64,000 nt of DNA from Flavobacterium sp. UBA7680 (GCF_002482975.1 NZ_DLHA01000050.1:62001-126000); one strand, 5' to 3'. Positions 35,548-43,843 are shown, counted from the stretch's first letter. Made by a program: numbers and translations. Notes: generated by a model from the sequence alone, not told the origin.

Positions 35548-35985
35548 TTATTTAAGGTACAAATAATGATTATAATAATCAATAATCGCCTTGCCTTCAA
35601 GCAAAACATCCGCACCAATAATGCCGTGAACAGGTTTTGCTTTGTACGATTGTAAAGCCTCATTTACATGTGAAAGATCAAAAATTACTATAGTGAAACC
35701 TTTGTTTTTCCAGTTTCCTAATTGTAATGAATTTTGAGAAGAAATCTGCGTTGCCATTCCGGTTCCGCCGGCTCCTGAAGCTTTTGTTTTGGACTTTTTT
35801 GCAGATAAATCAAAACGTTCGATGCTTTCAAAACCAATGCAGGTGTTTGATGCACCCGTATCTAAAATGAAACTTCCCGAAACGCCGTTTATTTTTGCTT
35901 TTATAGAAAGATGCTGTGTTTTAGTAACCTTGAATTTTATTTTTTTATATTTCTCTTTTTTGAGAACCTCGTGAAGATTTTCCAT
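35548..35985 (-). CDS. Retropepsin-like aspartic protease
   Basis: 145 residues, a single-lobe clan AA protease that must dimerise. The catalytic FILDTGAS motif places the active aspartate at D42, and the second family motif GIIGADVLL lies near the C-terminus (residues ~123-131). No signal peptide is seen, so it is probably cytoplasmic. Its start lies inside the 3' end of the TPR-CHAT gene (49-base overlap in another frame), which implies coupled translation and a joint function. The substrate is unknown; candidates are the neighbouring sigma/anti-sigma pair or the CHAT protein itself (inference). Confidence 0.88.
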   Translation of the reverse strand: MENLHEVLKKEKYKKIKFKVTKTQHLSIKAKINGVSGSFILDTGASNTCIGFESIERFDLSAKKSKTKASGAGGTGMATQISSQNSLQLGNWKNKGFTIVIFDLSHVNEALQSYKAKPVHGIIGADVLLEGKAIIDYYNHYLYLK

Positions 35986-38600
35986 TTTCGATAGGGATTG
36001 AATATCAAAAATAAACCAATTACAATCAAAAAGCTAATTACATAATAGATATAATTTCCAGATTTTTCTTCTTTCGAAATCGAACCATAATACACAAACG
36101 AGCTCCAGTAATAAGGCGACTTCTTAGCATTCGGAATCGATTTATCGTTTAAATATTCCAATTTGGCATTTGAATTGGCTTCAAAATAAGAAACATCATT
36201 CTTGATATTTTTATAAAAGTCAGACATAAAAACCGAAGTCGTAAAATCGTTTACTTTCCAAAGCGAAAAAAGTAAATTCTGCGCTCCCGCAAACTGAAAA
36301 CCTCTTGCAATGCTCATCGCTCCTTCGGCTTTATATAGTTTTCCAATTCCCGTTTCGCAGGCACTTAAAACCACTAAATCAGGATTTATATGCAGATTAT
36401 ACAATTCAGAATACAGAATTTCCTGATCGTAAAATTTAATGCTTGCCGGAATTTCAATATCGCCAGATGATGCGTGTGTACTCAAATGCAAAATAGAATA
36501 ATTGGGAGCATTATTTTTAAAATTAGAAAAACTGGCATTGGAATTTTCTAAATATTTCCCTTTAAAATTACTCCGAATCGATTCTAATTCTTTCTTCGAG
36601 TAACTCAATTCAAAAGCCGTTTTTTCGAAAACGGGAAAAACGCCCAAAACCGTTTTCTCTGATTTTGAAACAGGTTTTGAATTCAGATAAATATTAGCTG
36701 AGGTATTATAAGCAATTTTGAAATCGTTTAACAAATAATGCATTTTGGCAAAATTAGTTGTTTTTGATTCTCGTGTAATTAACGCCTCGAAAGGAAGAAA
36801 ATTTAAAATTCCGTCAGGAACAATTATTAGATTTTTATACACCTTGTTTAGAGGTAATTTCAGCATTTTATAAACAGCATAACCATTTTTATTATACCCG
36901 GAAATGTTGTTAAGAATAGTATTGGAGTTATTAAAATAATCAATAAACGCTCCAATTTGCGGAATCGCAGTATCAGTTATATAAATGTGGTTTAGATGGA
37001 TTTGTTTATTCTTCAAGGTGAAATAATATAGAATTTCAGAACCCATAAAATAGTAAACCATTACCGCTTTATCATTTTCTAATTGCGATAAAAGAGATTT
37101 TATATTACAATTTTCAGGGATATAATCTGGATTTTTGCCTTGAATCTTCTTCAAAGAAATCATCAATTCGTTTTGTTTTTTTATAAGACGATTTATCTCT
37201 AAAATGTTTGCAGAATCTCCTTTTTGCTGTTCCTTTAAAATAGCATTATTTAAGTTTTGAAGCTCTTGCAAAAGCTGTTTTTCTTCATTCGAAGCATTTT
37301 TAATATTTGAACGATAACGTTGCAAAATCCCCGATTTGGATCTTTCGGCAAGTTGAAAAGCTTTTTCCAGATACTTAATATTGTTTTCTTTTTGATATAA
37401 TAGATCATAAATTGAAATGCATTTTTCGGTACGATTGCGAGAACGTAATTGTGAAATGATTTTTGAGTTTTCGTAAAATACAACATTCATCAATATATCT
37501 TCAATGTGAAAGGAAAGATAAAAAGCTTCAAGCGCTTTTTTTGACTGATTTTGTCGAATAAAAATTTCTGCTTGTAAATCTAGTGCATCAATTAAAACCG
37601 TTTCGGCGTACAATTCATTTTCATTTGGTAAATTACTTTTTGATTTGTAATTCGGAATTAAAATTTCAAAAATCGAATTAATTTGTTTAGAACATTCGTC
37701 ATATTTATGTTCAGCAAAAAGCAATAAAGCTTTTTCATAATACAATTTTGCCATTTTTCTTGGTTGAATATTCGGTGTTTCTAAAAACAATTTCTCCGCT
37801 TTTTTTAAATAAGAATTAGCAGTTTCATATTGTTGCCATTGTCTGTTCATCGAAGCTAAATTTCGATAAGCATTAGATAAATTCTCCGATTGATTTTTTT
37901 CGTTTTGTAGATATTTAATAGAAGATTTAAACGCACTTTCGATATCTGGAGGTGATTTCACAATCCATACTATCTTTTGAGAATCTAATAAATAATTATT
38001 CCCCAAATTATTCCATAAAATTCCCTTTTGCAAATTCGATAATTTCTCTGTTTTTAGAGTATTTTCTAAAAGTTCAATGGCCAAAGAAATTTTCCCGGAA
38101 CTCTGATACACATTCGATAAATTCAAAATCGCAGCAAACTTTTGCTTTTGCGCGTCAGGATAATTTTTAGAAGTATTGACAATAAAAAAATATTGTTTTA
38201 TGGTGTTTTCGGCACTGTCATAATCGCCCAAAACAGTATATAAATTCCCTAAAGGTTTTAAGCAGAATTCAATAATATCGTAATCGCTGAGTTTGTGTTT
38301 TTGATAGATTTGCCAGGCTTTTTCATAACTCGAAATTGCATTTTGTGTCTGCCCAAATTGGTTTTCATAATACGCTTTATTACAATTTAAAACCACGATT
38401 GCCAAGAATTCATCTTTGGTTTTAGGTTTAGAGTTTCTCCAAAAATCAGCTTCTGCGGCGTTTAAATTTTGTAACGCTTTCGCGGAAGGATGAGCAACAA
38501 AACTATCAACGGCATTATATATTTTATCTTCCTGATTCTGCCCAAAAACATTCAGAGTTAGGAAAAGAAAGATTAAACCATATAAGTTATATAAGTTCAT
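35937..38600 (-). CDS. Exported, membrane-anchored TPR-CHAT protease
   Basis: 887 residues. A signal peptide (residues 1-20, ending LNVFGQ) precedes about ten helical TPR-like repeats (residues ~30-440), a helical linker and a C-terminal CHAT (caspase-like) domain (~560-830). The CHAT dyad is intact: H709 in HLSTHASSG and C748 in VVLSACETGIG. A final hydrophobic span (YYVISFLIVIGLFLIF, ~852-868) followed by a basic tail anchors it, so the protease should face the periplasm. TPR-CHAT proteins cleave partner proteins in other systems; the partner here is inferred. It overlaps the retropepsin gene. Confidence 0.9.
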   Translation of the reverse strand: MNLYNLYGLIFLFLTLNVFGQNQEDKIYNAVDSFVAHPSAKALQNLNAAEADFWRNSKPKTKDEFLAIVVLNCNKAYYENQFGQTQNAISSYEKAWQIYQKHKLSDYDIIEFCLKPLGNLYTVLGDYDSAENTIKQYFFIVNTSKNYPDAQKQKFAAILNLSNVYQSSGKISLAIELLENTLKTEKLSNLQKGILWNNLGNNYLLDSQKIVWIVKSPPDIESAFKSSIKYLQNEKNQSENLSNAYRNLASMNRQWQQYETANSYLKKAEKLFLETPNIQPRKMAKLYYEKALLLFAEHKYDECSKQINSIFEILIPNYKSKSNLPNENELYAETVLIDALDLQAEIFIRQNQSKKALEAFYLSFHIEDILMNVVFYENSKIISQLRSRNRTEKCISIYDLLYQKENNIKYLEKAFQLAERSKSGILQRYRSNIKNASNEEKQLLQELQNLNNAILKEQQKGDSANILEINRLIKKQNELMISLKKIQGKNPDYIPENCNIKSLLSQLENDKAVMVYYFMGSEILYYFTLKNKQIHLNHIYITDTAIPQIGAFIDYFNNSNTILNNISGYNKNGYAVYKMLKLPLNKVYKNLIIVPDGILNFLPFEALITRESKTTNFAKMHYLLNDFKIAYNTSANIYLNSKPVSKSEKTVLGVFPVFEKTAFELSYSKKELESIRSNFKGKYLENSNASFSNFKNNAPNYSILHLSTHASSGDIEIPASIKFYDQEILYSELYNLHINPDLVVLSACETGIGKLYKAEGAMSIARGFQFAGAQNLLFSLWKVNDFTTSVFMSDFYKNIKNDVSYFEANSNAKLEYLNDKSIPNAKKSPYYWSSFVYYGSISKEEKSGNYIYYVISFLIVIGLFLIFNPYRKWKIFTRFSKKRNIKK

Positions 38601-38624
38601 ATTAATTTTGATTGTATCATCGAG

Positions 38625-38689
38625 TGTCAGTCTGAGCGAAGTCGAAGACCTTTTTCGTTATAAAGCCTTCGACTTCGCTCAGGATGACA
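38625..38689. repeat. Palindromic repeat, GTCAGxCTGAGCGAAG family, copy 2
   Basis: TGTCAGTCTGAGCGAAGTCG (from 38625) is mirrored by CGACTTCGCTCAGGATGACA (to 38689), with AAG-ACC/GCC-TT at the inner ends. It lies between the CHAT and PKD genes. Confidence 0.85.
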
Positions 38690-38711
38690 TTGGTGTTTCA
38701 ATTTTTTTTCC

Positions 38712-38780
38712 GCCACGAATTTCACGAATTTCCACTAATTATTTCAGCATTAATTCGTGAAAATTAGTGCAATTTGTGGC
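38712..38780. repeat. Palindromic repeat, GCCACGAAT family, copy 3
   Basis: Left arm GCCACGAATTTCACGAATTT, right arm GTGAAAATTAGTGCAATTTG followed by TGGC; imperfect 69-bp palindrome. Together with the preceding element it fills the 232-bp gap, so I see no promoter for the CHAT gene there. Confidence 0.8.
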
Positions 38781-38832
38781 AAACCTCTTAGCATATCTCT
38801 GTGTATCCTTTGTGTGTCTTTGTGGAATAACC

Positions 38833-40785
38833 TTAAAATTTCCATATTCCATAAACTTGAAAGTAATTAAAATTCTGTTCAAAATTAATTACATAACGCG
38901 CGCCCAAGCTCGGTCCAATTCTGGCGAAACCAGCCGTTAAATCAAACAAAAGACCTGTTTTAATATCCGTAAAAGAAGTTTTCATATTGTTGGTTTCCGT
39001 TTTTGTATCAATTAAAAAACTTTCTTTATCACCTTCATAAGTATCAATTTTTAAGTTCTGATTTTGTTCTTGCGAGACATTTATATTCGCTTGAATTCCT
39101 GCGCCAATTCCGATATAATTATTAATGTTGTACCGAATCAAAACAGGAACTTCCCAATTAATATTTTTATTTTCGGTTGCTGTAGTCGTGCGTATCAATT
39201 GCCTTACTCCGTTTGCATTCGTATTTATTTGATCAACAACAGTAACGGCACTATTATATTGATTTAATGCATTTACCCATTCAACCTGCCAGTAAAAACG
39301 ATACGATTTAAAAGGCGAAAGTGTCGCACCCACAAAATAACTTGTTGATTTATCTAAATCAGGATAAAAATTGTAACCCGCTTTTACGCCAATCGAAATC
39401 CCCGGAAGGAATCGAGTAGTGGCATAATTGGTAATAATAGGTTCGTTTTTGTCGAAAATAATCGAAGTTCGGCTTTTGGTTTTTACCTTATGAAAGTCTT
39501 CTCCAAACTTCATCGAATATTTTACAAAACCTTTTGTACTGTCTTTTTCGTGAACATTTTTTTGTTCCGTTCCCGGAAGATAAATATTCTTAAACGTAAA
39601 AATAATCTGTTTTTGTTTGATAATCGTATCGAGACAGCTCACGGTTGGTTCTTCGCCTTTTGGGCAAATCGGACATTCTGGATACATACTTTCGATTTGA
39701 AAAGTTTTCTTGTCAAACATATCCGGAATATCAGTTTCTAAACGAATTTTTCTCGCCGGACCTTCACCGTTATTTTGAAAACGGGTTTTAAAATTTACCC
39801 TTTTAAAACGCACCAATCTGTAATTCATAAAACGTCCGTTAGAACCCATTTTATTAGGATCGTGCGACGTTACGATTTCCATTTCCAGATTTTTAATCTT
39901 ATGGTTTTTATAACTCCGATTTGGAACAAAAATACCGCGCATCGTAACCGTTGCGCTCGTATCTTTTATCATTTCGGTAGTGGTTTTAAACGTATAAAAA
40001 ACATTGCGTGTTTCTCCCGGATTGGCATCATCAAATTCTAAAACCGAAACATTATGATAGGTTTTATGAGCGTCTAAAAGCGAAGCATCGAGATCTTCTT
40101 CAGTAGTTGTATTTCGGTATTTTTTAAGTTTGAAACTGTTTTCGGCGGAAGCCACAAAATTATTCGAATCGTCAAGATCGTCAACAGAAGCAACTAAGTT
40201 TTCTTTTACTTCACGTTCGTTTGCATACGTTCTAAAATCACTTAATTCGAAATTATTATGTTTGAATTGCTTTTCATTATAAAATAAATAAAGCTTTCCG
40301 CTGGAAACATAATTCTCCAGATTTTGATAACTTACTACGACTACCATTTCCTGCTCCGGAATGGGATCGCAGTTTTTTAAAATCGCAAAACCATTTTGAT
40401 CTGCAATCGAAGCAATGTCTTTATAATTAGTATCTGTAATATCATTTACGGCCACTTTTTTCGGGCGCGTTGCCGGAGGTTTTCCGTTGTCGTAATTGTT
40501 GGTTACAGCAAGTCTTGTCGTATAAGTTCCTTTGTTCTTATAAACATGTTTTGGCTCAGCTTCTTTACTGTAATGTCCGTCGCCGAGTTCCCATAAATAA
40601 GAATAACTTGGCTTTGGCGCACCTGCAATTGGAATCAACGGCGGCGTTTCGGGTTTAAAAGAAACGGCATTTCCGTTTTGGATAAAACCAATATTTGCTC
40701 TTCGGGTTATGGTGTCTTTTACTTTGGTTTGTCCTATTGAAAAAATTGAAAATAGAATAAAGAAAATAGACAGTTGTGGTTTCAT
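38833..40785 (-). CDS. Exported PKD-domain protein with outer-membrane barrel
   Basis: 650 residues. Signal peptide (MKPQLSIFFILFSIFSIG), then a PKD domain (residues ~35-110) with the hallmark WELGDGHYSKEAEPKHVY and GTYTTRLAV. A long beta-rich middle with CPICPKGEEPTVSC follows. The last ~190 residues (LPGISIGVKAGYNFYPDLDK to VYGIWKF) look like a small outer-membrane beta-barrel ending in phenylalanine. It may present its PKD part at the cell surface or periplasm as a sensor or adhesin. It lies between the CHAT and lipoprotein genes on the same strand. Confidence 0.8.
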   Translation of the reverse strand: MKPQLSIFFILFSIFSIGQTKVKDTITRRANIGFIQNGNAVSFKPETPPLIPIAGAPKPSYSYLWELGDGHYSKEAEPKHVYKNKGTYTTRLAVTNNYDNGKPPATRPKKVAVNDITDTNYKDIASIADQNGFAILKNCDPIPEQEMVVVVSYQNLENYVSSGKLYLFYNEKQFKHNNFELSDFRTYANEREVKENLVASVDDLDDSNNFVASAENSFKLKKYRNTTTEEDLDASLLDAHKTYHNVSVLEFDDANPGETRNVFYTFKTTTEMIKDTSATVTMRGIFVPNRSYKNHKIKNLEMEIVTSHDPNKMGSNGRFMNYRLVRFKRVNFKTRFQNNGEGPARKIRLETDIPDMFDKKTFQIESMYPECPICPKGEEPTVSCLDTIIKQKQIIFTFKNIYLPGTEQKNVHEKDSTKGFVKYSMKFGEDFHKVKTKSRTSIIFDKNEPIITNYATTRFLPGISIGVKAGYNFYPDLDKSTSYFVGATLSPFKSYRFYWQVEWVNALNQYNSAVTVVDQINTNANGVRQLIRTTTATENKNINWEVPVLIRYNINNYIGIGAGIQANINVSQEQNQNLKIDTYEGDKESFLIDTKTETNNMKTSFTDIKTGLLFDLTAGFARIGPSLGARYVINFEQNFNYFQVYGIWKF

Positions 40786-40849
40786 AACTAGACAGTTTTT
40801 AGTCTTAAAATCATCAGAATCAATTTTAAAACAGGATTAAATGTAAAAA

Positions 40850-40874
40850 AAAGTGATGAGCAAATCATCACTTT
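40850..40874 (-). terminator. Terminator after the lipoprotein gene
   Basis: AAAGTGATGA-GCAAA-TCATCACTTT, perfect 10-bp stem, with an eight-T tract on the minus strand. It separates the lipoprotein unit (40897-41874) from the PKD gene downstream. Confidence 0.85.
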
Positions 40875-40896
40875 CTCTTAAAAAAGCATTTATAAG

Positions 40897-41874
40897 TTAC
40901 TGAATGGCATTAATTGCAGCAACAAGTTGAGCTTCGGTATCGACTGTTGTTTCGGCTAGTGTAAAGGTGTAAACAGCATTTGCAGTTGTTGTCACTCCTT
41001 TTATGGCATATCTCCAGTTTCCATTATCTTCTGTTGCGAAAATAATATGACAAGCAAGACCAATTGGAATTTGTCCGTAGTGTTCGCTAAACAATCCTTC
41101 GGCAGTATACGTATCCAGTTTGGCAAGAGCATTTGTACCTTCACCATCATAAGAAAGATATACAGCACTGTTTGTGTTATTGTATCCGTCTGGAACATCA
41201 ACCAGAATAGTTGTTTTAGGTCTTGGATCGCTGTAAAAACGGTCAACATTTGTCCATCCAAAGTTTCCAAAAGTTACATAATAACTGTTTCCTTCACCTT
41301 GAACGCCGCCTTTTCCGTCAGCACCTCTGGCATCTTTCCAGGCCAAATCACCGTCTTCCTCAATTACACCAGTCCACAATGTCATGGCATTGTCATAACC
41401 GTCAGTTAGCGCAGTTGGAACCACCAAACTTAAATAACAAGAAGTTTGTAATTCAACACCGCCTTGAGTTGCTTTAATAAAGAATTCCCCGCCCGAAATT
41501 AAAAGGTTTTTCTTTCCGTCTGGTGTAATTCCCATTGTTGGTTTGTTAGTAACCAGCATATTTCCTTTATCAAAAAGTTCGATATATTCGATATTAACTT
41601 CTCCCGTCACAGCATTTCCGTTTTTAGTAAGGCAGTTTCCGTTGATATGTAATTTTACACCTTTTGCAGACGTAAGCGTTACCATACCATCTCCGGCCGT
41701 AATTGTAAAGTTTTGTGTATTTCTTTTTACTCCTTTTTCGCTGATGCTTTTAAAAGCTGCTGATGTTGGAGGCAAAATAACATTGCTCGTGTCATCACCA
41801 TCGCTGGTGTCGCAGCTTACAAAAGAAACTAATAATAGAAATAAAAGTCCGATAGTTTTAAAATTTGTGTTCAT
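40897..41874 (-). CDS. Surface-type lipoprotein of the sigma/CHAT locus
   Basis: 325 residues. A lipoprotein signal peptide ends LLVSFVSC, making C21 the lipidated residue; the following DTSDGDD is acidic, like the export signal that sends Bacteroidota lipoproteins to the outer face. The body is beta-rich with domain-like repeats (KGVKRNTQNFTITAGDGMVT, ISGGEFFIKATQGGVELQTS); I do not recognise the fold. Two tandem copies of a bipartite promoter-like motif precede it (41943-41974 and 42011-42042), and a terminator follows, so it is a strongly controlled single-gene unit. Confidence 0.75.
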   Translation of the reverse strand: MNTNFKTIGLLFLLLVSFVSCDTSDGDDTSNVILPPTSAAFKSISEKGVKRNTQNFTITAGDGMVTLTSAKGVKLHINGNCLTKNGNAVTGEVNIEYIELFDKGNMLVTNKPTMGITPDGKKNLLISGGEFFIKATQGGVELQTSCYLSLVVPTALTDGYDNAMTLWTGVIEEDGDLAWKDARGADGKGGVQGEGNSYYVTFGNFGWTNVDRFYSDPRPKTTILVDVPDGYNNTNSAVYLSYDGEGTNALAKLDTYTAEGLFSEHYGQIPIGLACHIIFATEDNGNWRYAIKGVTTTANAVYTFTLAETTVDTEAQLVAAINAIQ

Positions 41875-41942
41875 AATTTCTAGTTTTTATAAATCTGACT
41901 TGATCGTCAAGTGGTTTTCAGATTCTGGTTATTAATTACAAT

Positions 41943-41974
41943 CTTATATCAATTAAGGTTTGATATTGTTACCC
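41943..41974 (-). promoter_or_regulatory. Bipartite promoter-like motif, copy 1
   Basis: Minus strand: GGGTAACAA, 13 bases, TTGATATAAG. It ends 69 bases before the lipoprotein ATG. Copies 2 and 3 have the same two boxes and the same 13-base gap. The layout matches an ECF sigma promoter (GTAAC-type -35 and TATAAG-type -10 boxes about 17 apart). Confidence 0.7.
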
Positions 41975-42010
41975 CTGTTTTTCAAAAAATATTTTTATTG
42001 TGCTTATAGG

Positions 42011-42042
42011 CTTATATCAACTTGTGGTTTTATTTGTTACCC
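42011..42042 (-). promoter_or_regulatory. Bipartite promoter-like motif, copy 2
   Basis: GGGTAACAA-N13-TTGATATAAG on the minus strand, 68 bp upstream of copy 1 and preceded by the same AAAACAGG extension. Tandem with copy 1 in front of the lipoprotein gene. Confidence 0.7.
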
Positions 42043-42064
42043 CTGTTTTGATTTTTTTTTTGAT

Positions 42065-42364
42065 TTATGCCGAAAGACATTTGTCTTCAAAGAGATTTCC
42101 GTCTTCATCAACAGCCACAAGAATGTTCTGCTTCCGCGAAAGCGTAACAATTAAATAGATCCAGACAATTGACCAAAGTCCGAAAGTGAGACAGGTAAGA
42201 AATAAGTGCAGAAAATGTTTGATAACTTTTTTTTCCCGGCATAAAACAACATAGGGTAGTTTCTCGTTATGTTCTACGATTACAAAGCCATTACGGGTCT
42301 TGGCAGAGATCATTTTATAAAATTGATCTAAAGTCTTGTCGTTGGTAAATTGATAAGTTTCCAT
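42065..42364 (-). CDS. Small membrane protein of the sigma/CHAT locus
   Basis: 99 residues. A soluble N-terminal part (METYQFTNDKTLDQFYKMIS, residues ~1-45) is followed by a long hydrophobic stretch (HLFLTCLTFGLWSIVWIYLIV, in pieces, residues ~53-75) that may be one or two spans, and a short polar tail. I do not recognise the family. A copy of the bipartite motif lies 40 bases upstream, so it should be transcribed with the lipoprotein by the same sigma factor. It faces the sigma factor gene across a 128-bp gap. Confidence 0.6.
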   Translation of the reverse strand: METYQFTNDKTLDQFYKMISAKTRNGFVIVEHNEKLPYVVLCREKKVIKHFLHLFLTCLTFGLWSIVWIYLIVTLSRKQNILVAVDEDGNLFEDKCLSA

Positions 42365-42403
42365 TTTCTCTTAATTTTAACTCTTTTAAAAGATTCTTGT
42401 TTC

Positions 42404-42435
42404 CTTATATCAACTGTAATTGTTAATTGTTACCC
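42404..42435 (-). promoter_or_regulatory. Bipartite promoter-like motif, copy 3
   Basis: GGGTAACAA-N13-TTGATATAAG on the minus strand, 40 bases before the ATG of the 99-residue membrane protein. It sits between this gene and the divergent sigma factor gene. Confidence 0.7.
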
Positions 42436-42440
42436 TTTTA

Positions 42441-42473
42441 TTTGAAATTTTTTGAGATTCTTTTTTAACTTTA
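42441..42473 (+). promoter_or_regulatory. Possible vegetative promoter of the sigma factor gene
   Basis: TTTG (42441-42444), 21 bases, TAACTTTA (42466-42473). The last base deviates from TAnnTTTG. It would start transcription about 13 bases before the sigma ATG. Confidence 0.4.
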
Positions 42474-42492
42474 TCTGATTAAAAGTTTTTTT

Positions 42493-43077
42493 ATGAGTAA
42501 AACTAAAGTGCATCCTGACCAAAAGTATATTGACGGGCTTGCTGCAAACGATTCGGTGATCATTCAATCCATATATAAAAAGTATGTTCCTAAAGTCGTA
42601 ATGTTTATTATGAACAATTCTGGTGATAGAGATCACGCTCAGGACGTTGTTCAGGAAGTATTGATTTTGCTTTTTAATCAGGCCAAAGCCAATTCGTTGG
42701 AATTAACCTGTCCGTTTGATGCGTACTTTTTTCTTTTGTGTAAAAGAAAATGGCTCAACGAACTGAAAAAAACTTCCAACAAAGGGGTAACAATTATTGA
42801 AGATGCAGTATCTATTAATGAATCTGCACTGGAGCTGATTGGACAAACCGAAGAATTTGATGAAAAACAACAGCTTTTTGACACCATGTTTCAGAAATTA
42901 GGAGACAAATGCAAAGAGTTATTAAAGCTGAGTTTTGAAATTAAATCGATGGAAGAAGTAGCCGAAAAACTAAACGTAACATATGGTTATGTTCGTAAAA
43001 AAAAGTCGCTGTGTGTTGGCCAGTTAACGCAATGGATTCAGGAAGCAAAAAACTTTAATTCTTTAAAAAACGATTAG
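42493..43077 (+). CDS. ECF-type RNA polymerase sigma factor
   Basis: 194 residues. Region 2 reads DSVIIQSIYKKYVPKVVMFI then DHAQDVVQEVLILLFNQA (residues ~20-60) and region 4 LGDKCKELLKLSFEIKSMEE then VAEKLNVTYGYVRKKKSLC (~136-180). Regions 1 and 3 are missing, as in ECF factors. The stop overlaps nothing but is 2 bases from the next gene, a single-span TPR protein that is the probable anti-sigma factor. It faces the genes with the repeated bipartite motif and is the best candidate to read it. Confidence 0.9.
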   Translation: MSKTKVHPDQKYIDGLAANDSVIIQSIYKKYVPKVVMFIMNNSGDRDHAQDVVQEVLILLFNQAKANSLELTCPFDAYFFLLCKRKWLNELKKTSNKGVTIIEDAVSINESALELIGQTEEFDEKQQLFDTMFQKLGDKCKELLKLSFEIKSMEEVAEKLNVTYGYVRKKKSLCVGQLTQWIQEAKNFNSLKND

Positions 43078-43079
43078 TC

Positions 43080-43802
43080 ATGAACGAAGAACGTTACATA
43101 TTATTTGATGAATATCTTCAAGGCGAATTAACGATTGAGGCCAAAAATGATTTTGAAAAACAATTAGTTGCAGATCCCGAATTTGCTTCGGAATTTGAGA
43201 CTTTCAAAAACATACAATTTCAATTGGACAATAAATTTGGATTTGAGCAGGAAAGAGAAATTTTTAAAGAAAATTTAAGTCAAATTTCGGAGAGACATTT
43301 CGATAATAAACCAAAAGTAATTGGCTTAAAACCTTGGTATTTAGCGGTTGCGGCTTCGGTTGCCGTTTTATTCGGATTGTTCTTTTTTAATTACAACCAA
43401 AATCCCGTTTATGGAGATTACAATAATCCAGAACATGCTTCTTTTACCGAAAGATCGACTGCCGATGAAACTTTAAAAGAGGCAGAAAAAGCATTTAATC
43501 ATAAAACATACAACAAAGCAATTCCGCTTTTTGAAACAATTTTGCAAAAAAATAAAACAGCAGAAATTCAATTCTTTTATGGGGTTTCGCTTCTGGAAGA
43601 AAGTCATTATATAAAAGCCGAAGCTATTTTTAATGAATTGAAAGCAGGAGAATCTGCCTATAAAGAAAAAGCAGTCTGGTATTTGGCTTTATCTAAATTA
43701 AAACAAAAAGATTACGAAGGCTGTAAAAAAATCCTCGAAACCATTTCTGAAGATTATGAAGGCTACGATCAGGTTGAAGAACTATTGCATCAGCTGGATT
43801 AG
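43080..43802 (+). CDS. Single-span TPR protein, probable anti-sigma factor
   Basis: 240 residues. The N-terminus (residues 1-80) has the pattern of anti-sigma N-terminal helices (FDEYLQGELTIEAKNDFEKQ, then DPEFASEFE) without a zinc-binding HxxxCxxC. One membrane span (WYLAVAASVAVLFGLFFF, residues ~86-103) follows, and a periplasmic C-terminal part with two or three TPR-like repeats (LKEAEKAFNHKTYNKAIPLF, YKEKAVWYLALSKLKQKDYE). It lies 2 bases after the sigma gene. The topology suits a signal-cleaved anti-sigma factor; the periplasmic TPR part could bind the TPR-CHAT protease (inference). Confidence 0.78.
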   Translation: MNEERYILFDEYLQGELTIEAKNDFEKQLVADPEFASEFETFKNIQFQLDNKFGFEQEREIFKENLSQISERHFDNKPKVIGLKPWYLAVAASVAVLFGLFFFNYNQNPVYGDYNNPEHASFTERSTADETLKEAEKAFNHKTYNKAIPLFETILQKNKTAEIQFFYGVSLLEESHYIKAEAIFNELKAGESAYKEKAVWYLALSKLKQKDYEGCKKILETISEDYEGYDQVEELLHQLD

Positions 43803-43843
43803 ATTTTCTTTAAAAAAATATTCATCCCTTTACGGGAAACCTC

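Noticed and set aside
35548..35985. The 49-base overlap with the CHAT gene as a frameshift artefact
   Set aside because: Both frames keep complete family motifs (GIIGADVLL; the anchored tail of the CHAT protein), so the overlap is more likely genuine.
35998..38600. CHAT protein as part of a CRISPR type III-E system
   Set aside because: No gRAMP, Csx30/31 or repeat array lies in the window; the protein is exported and membrane-anchored.
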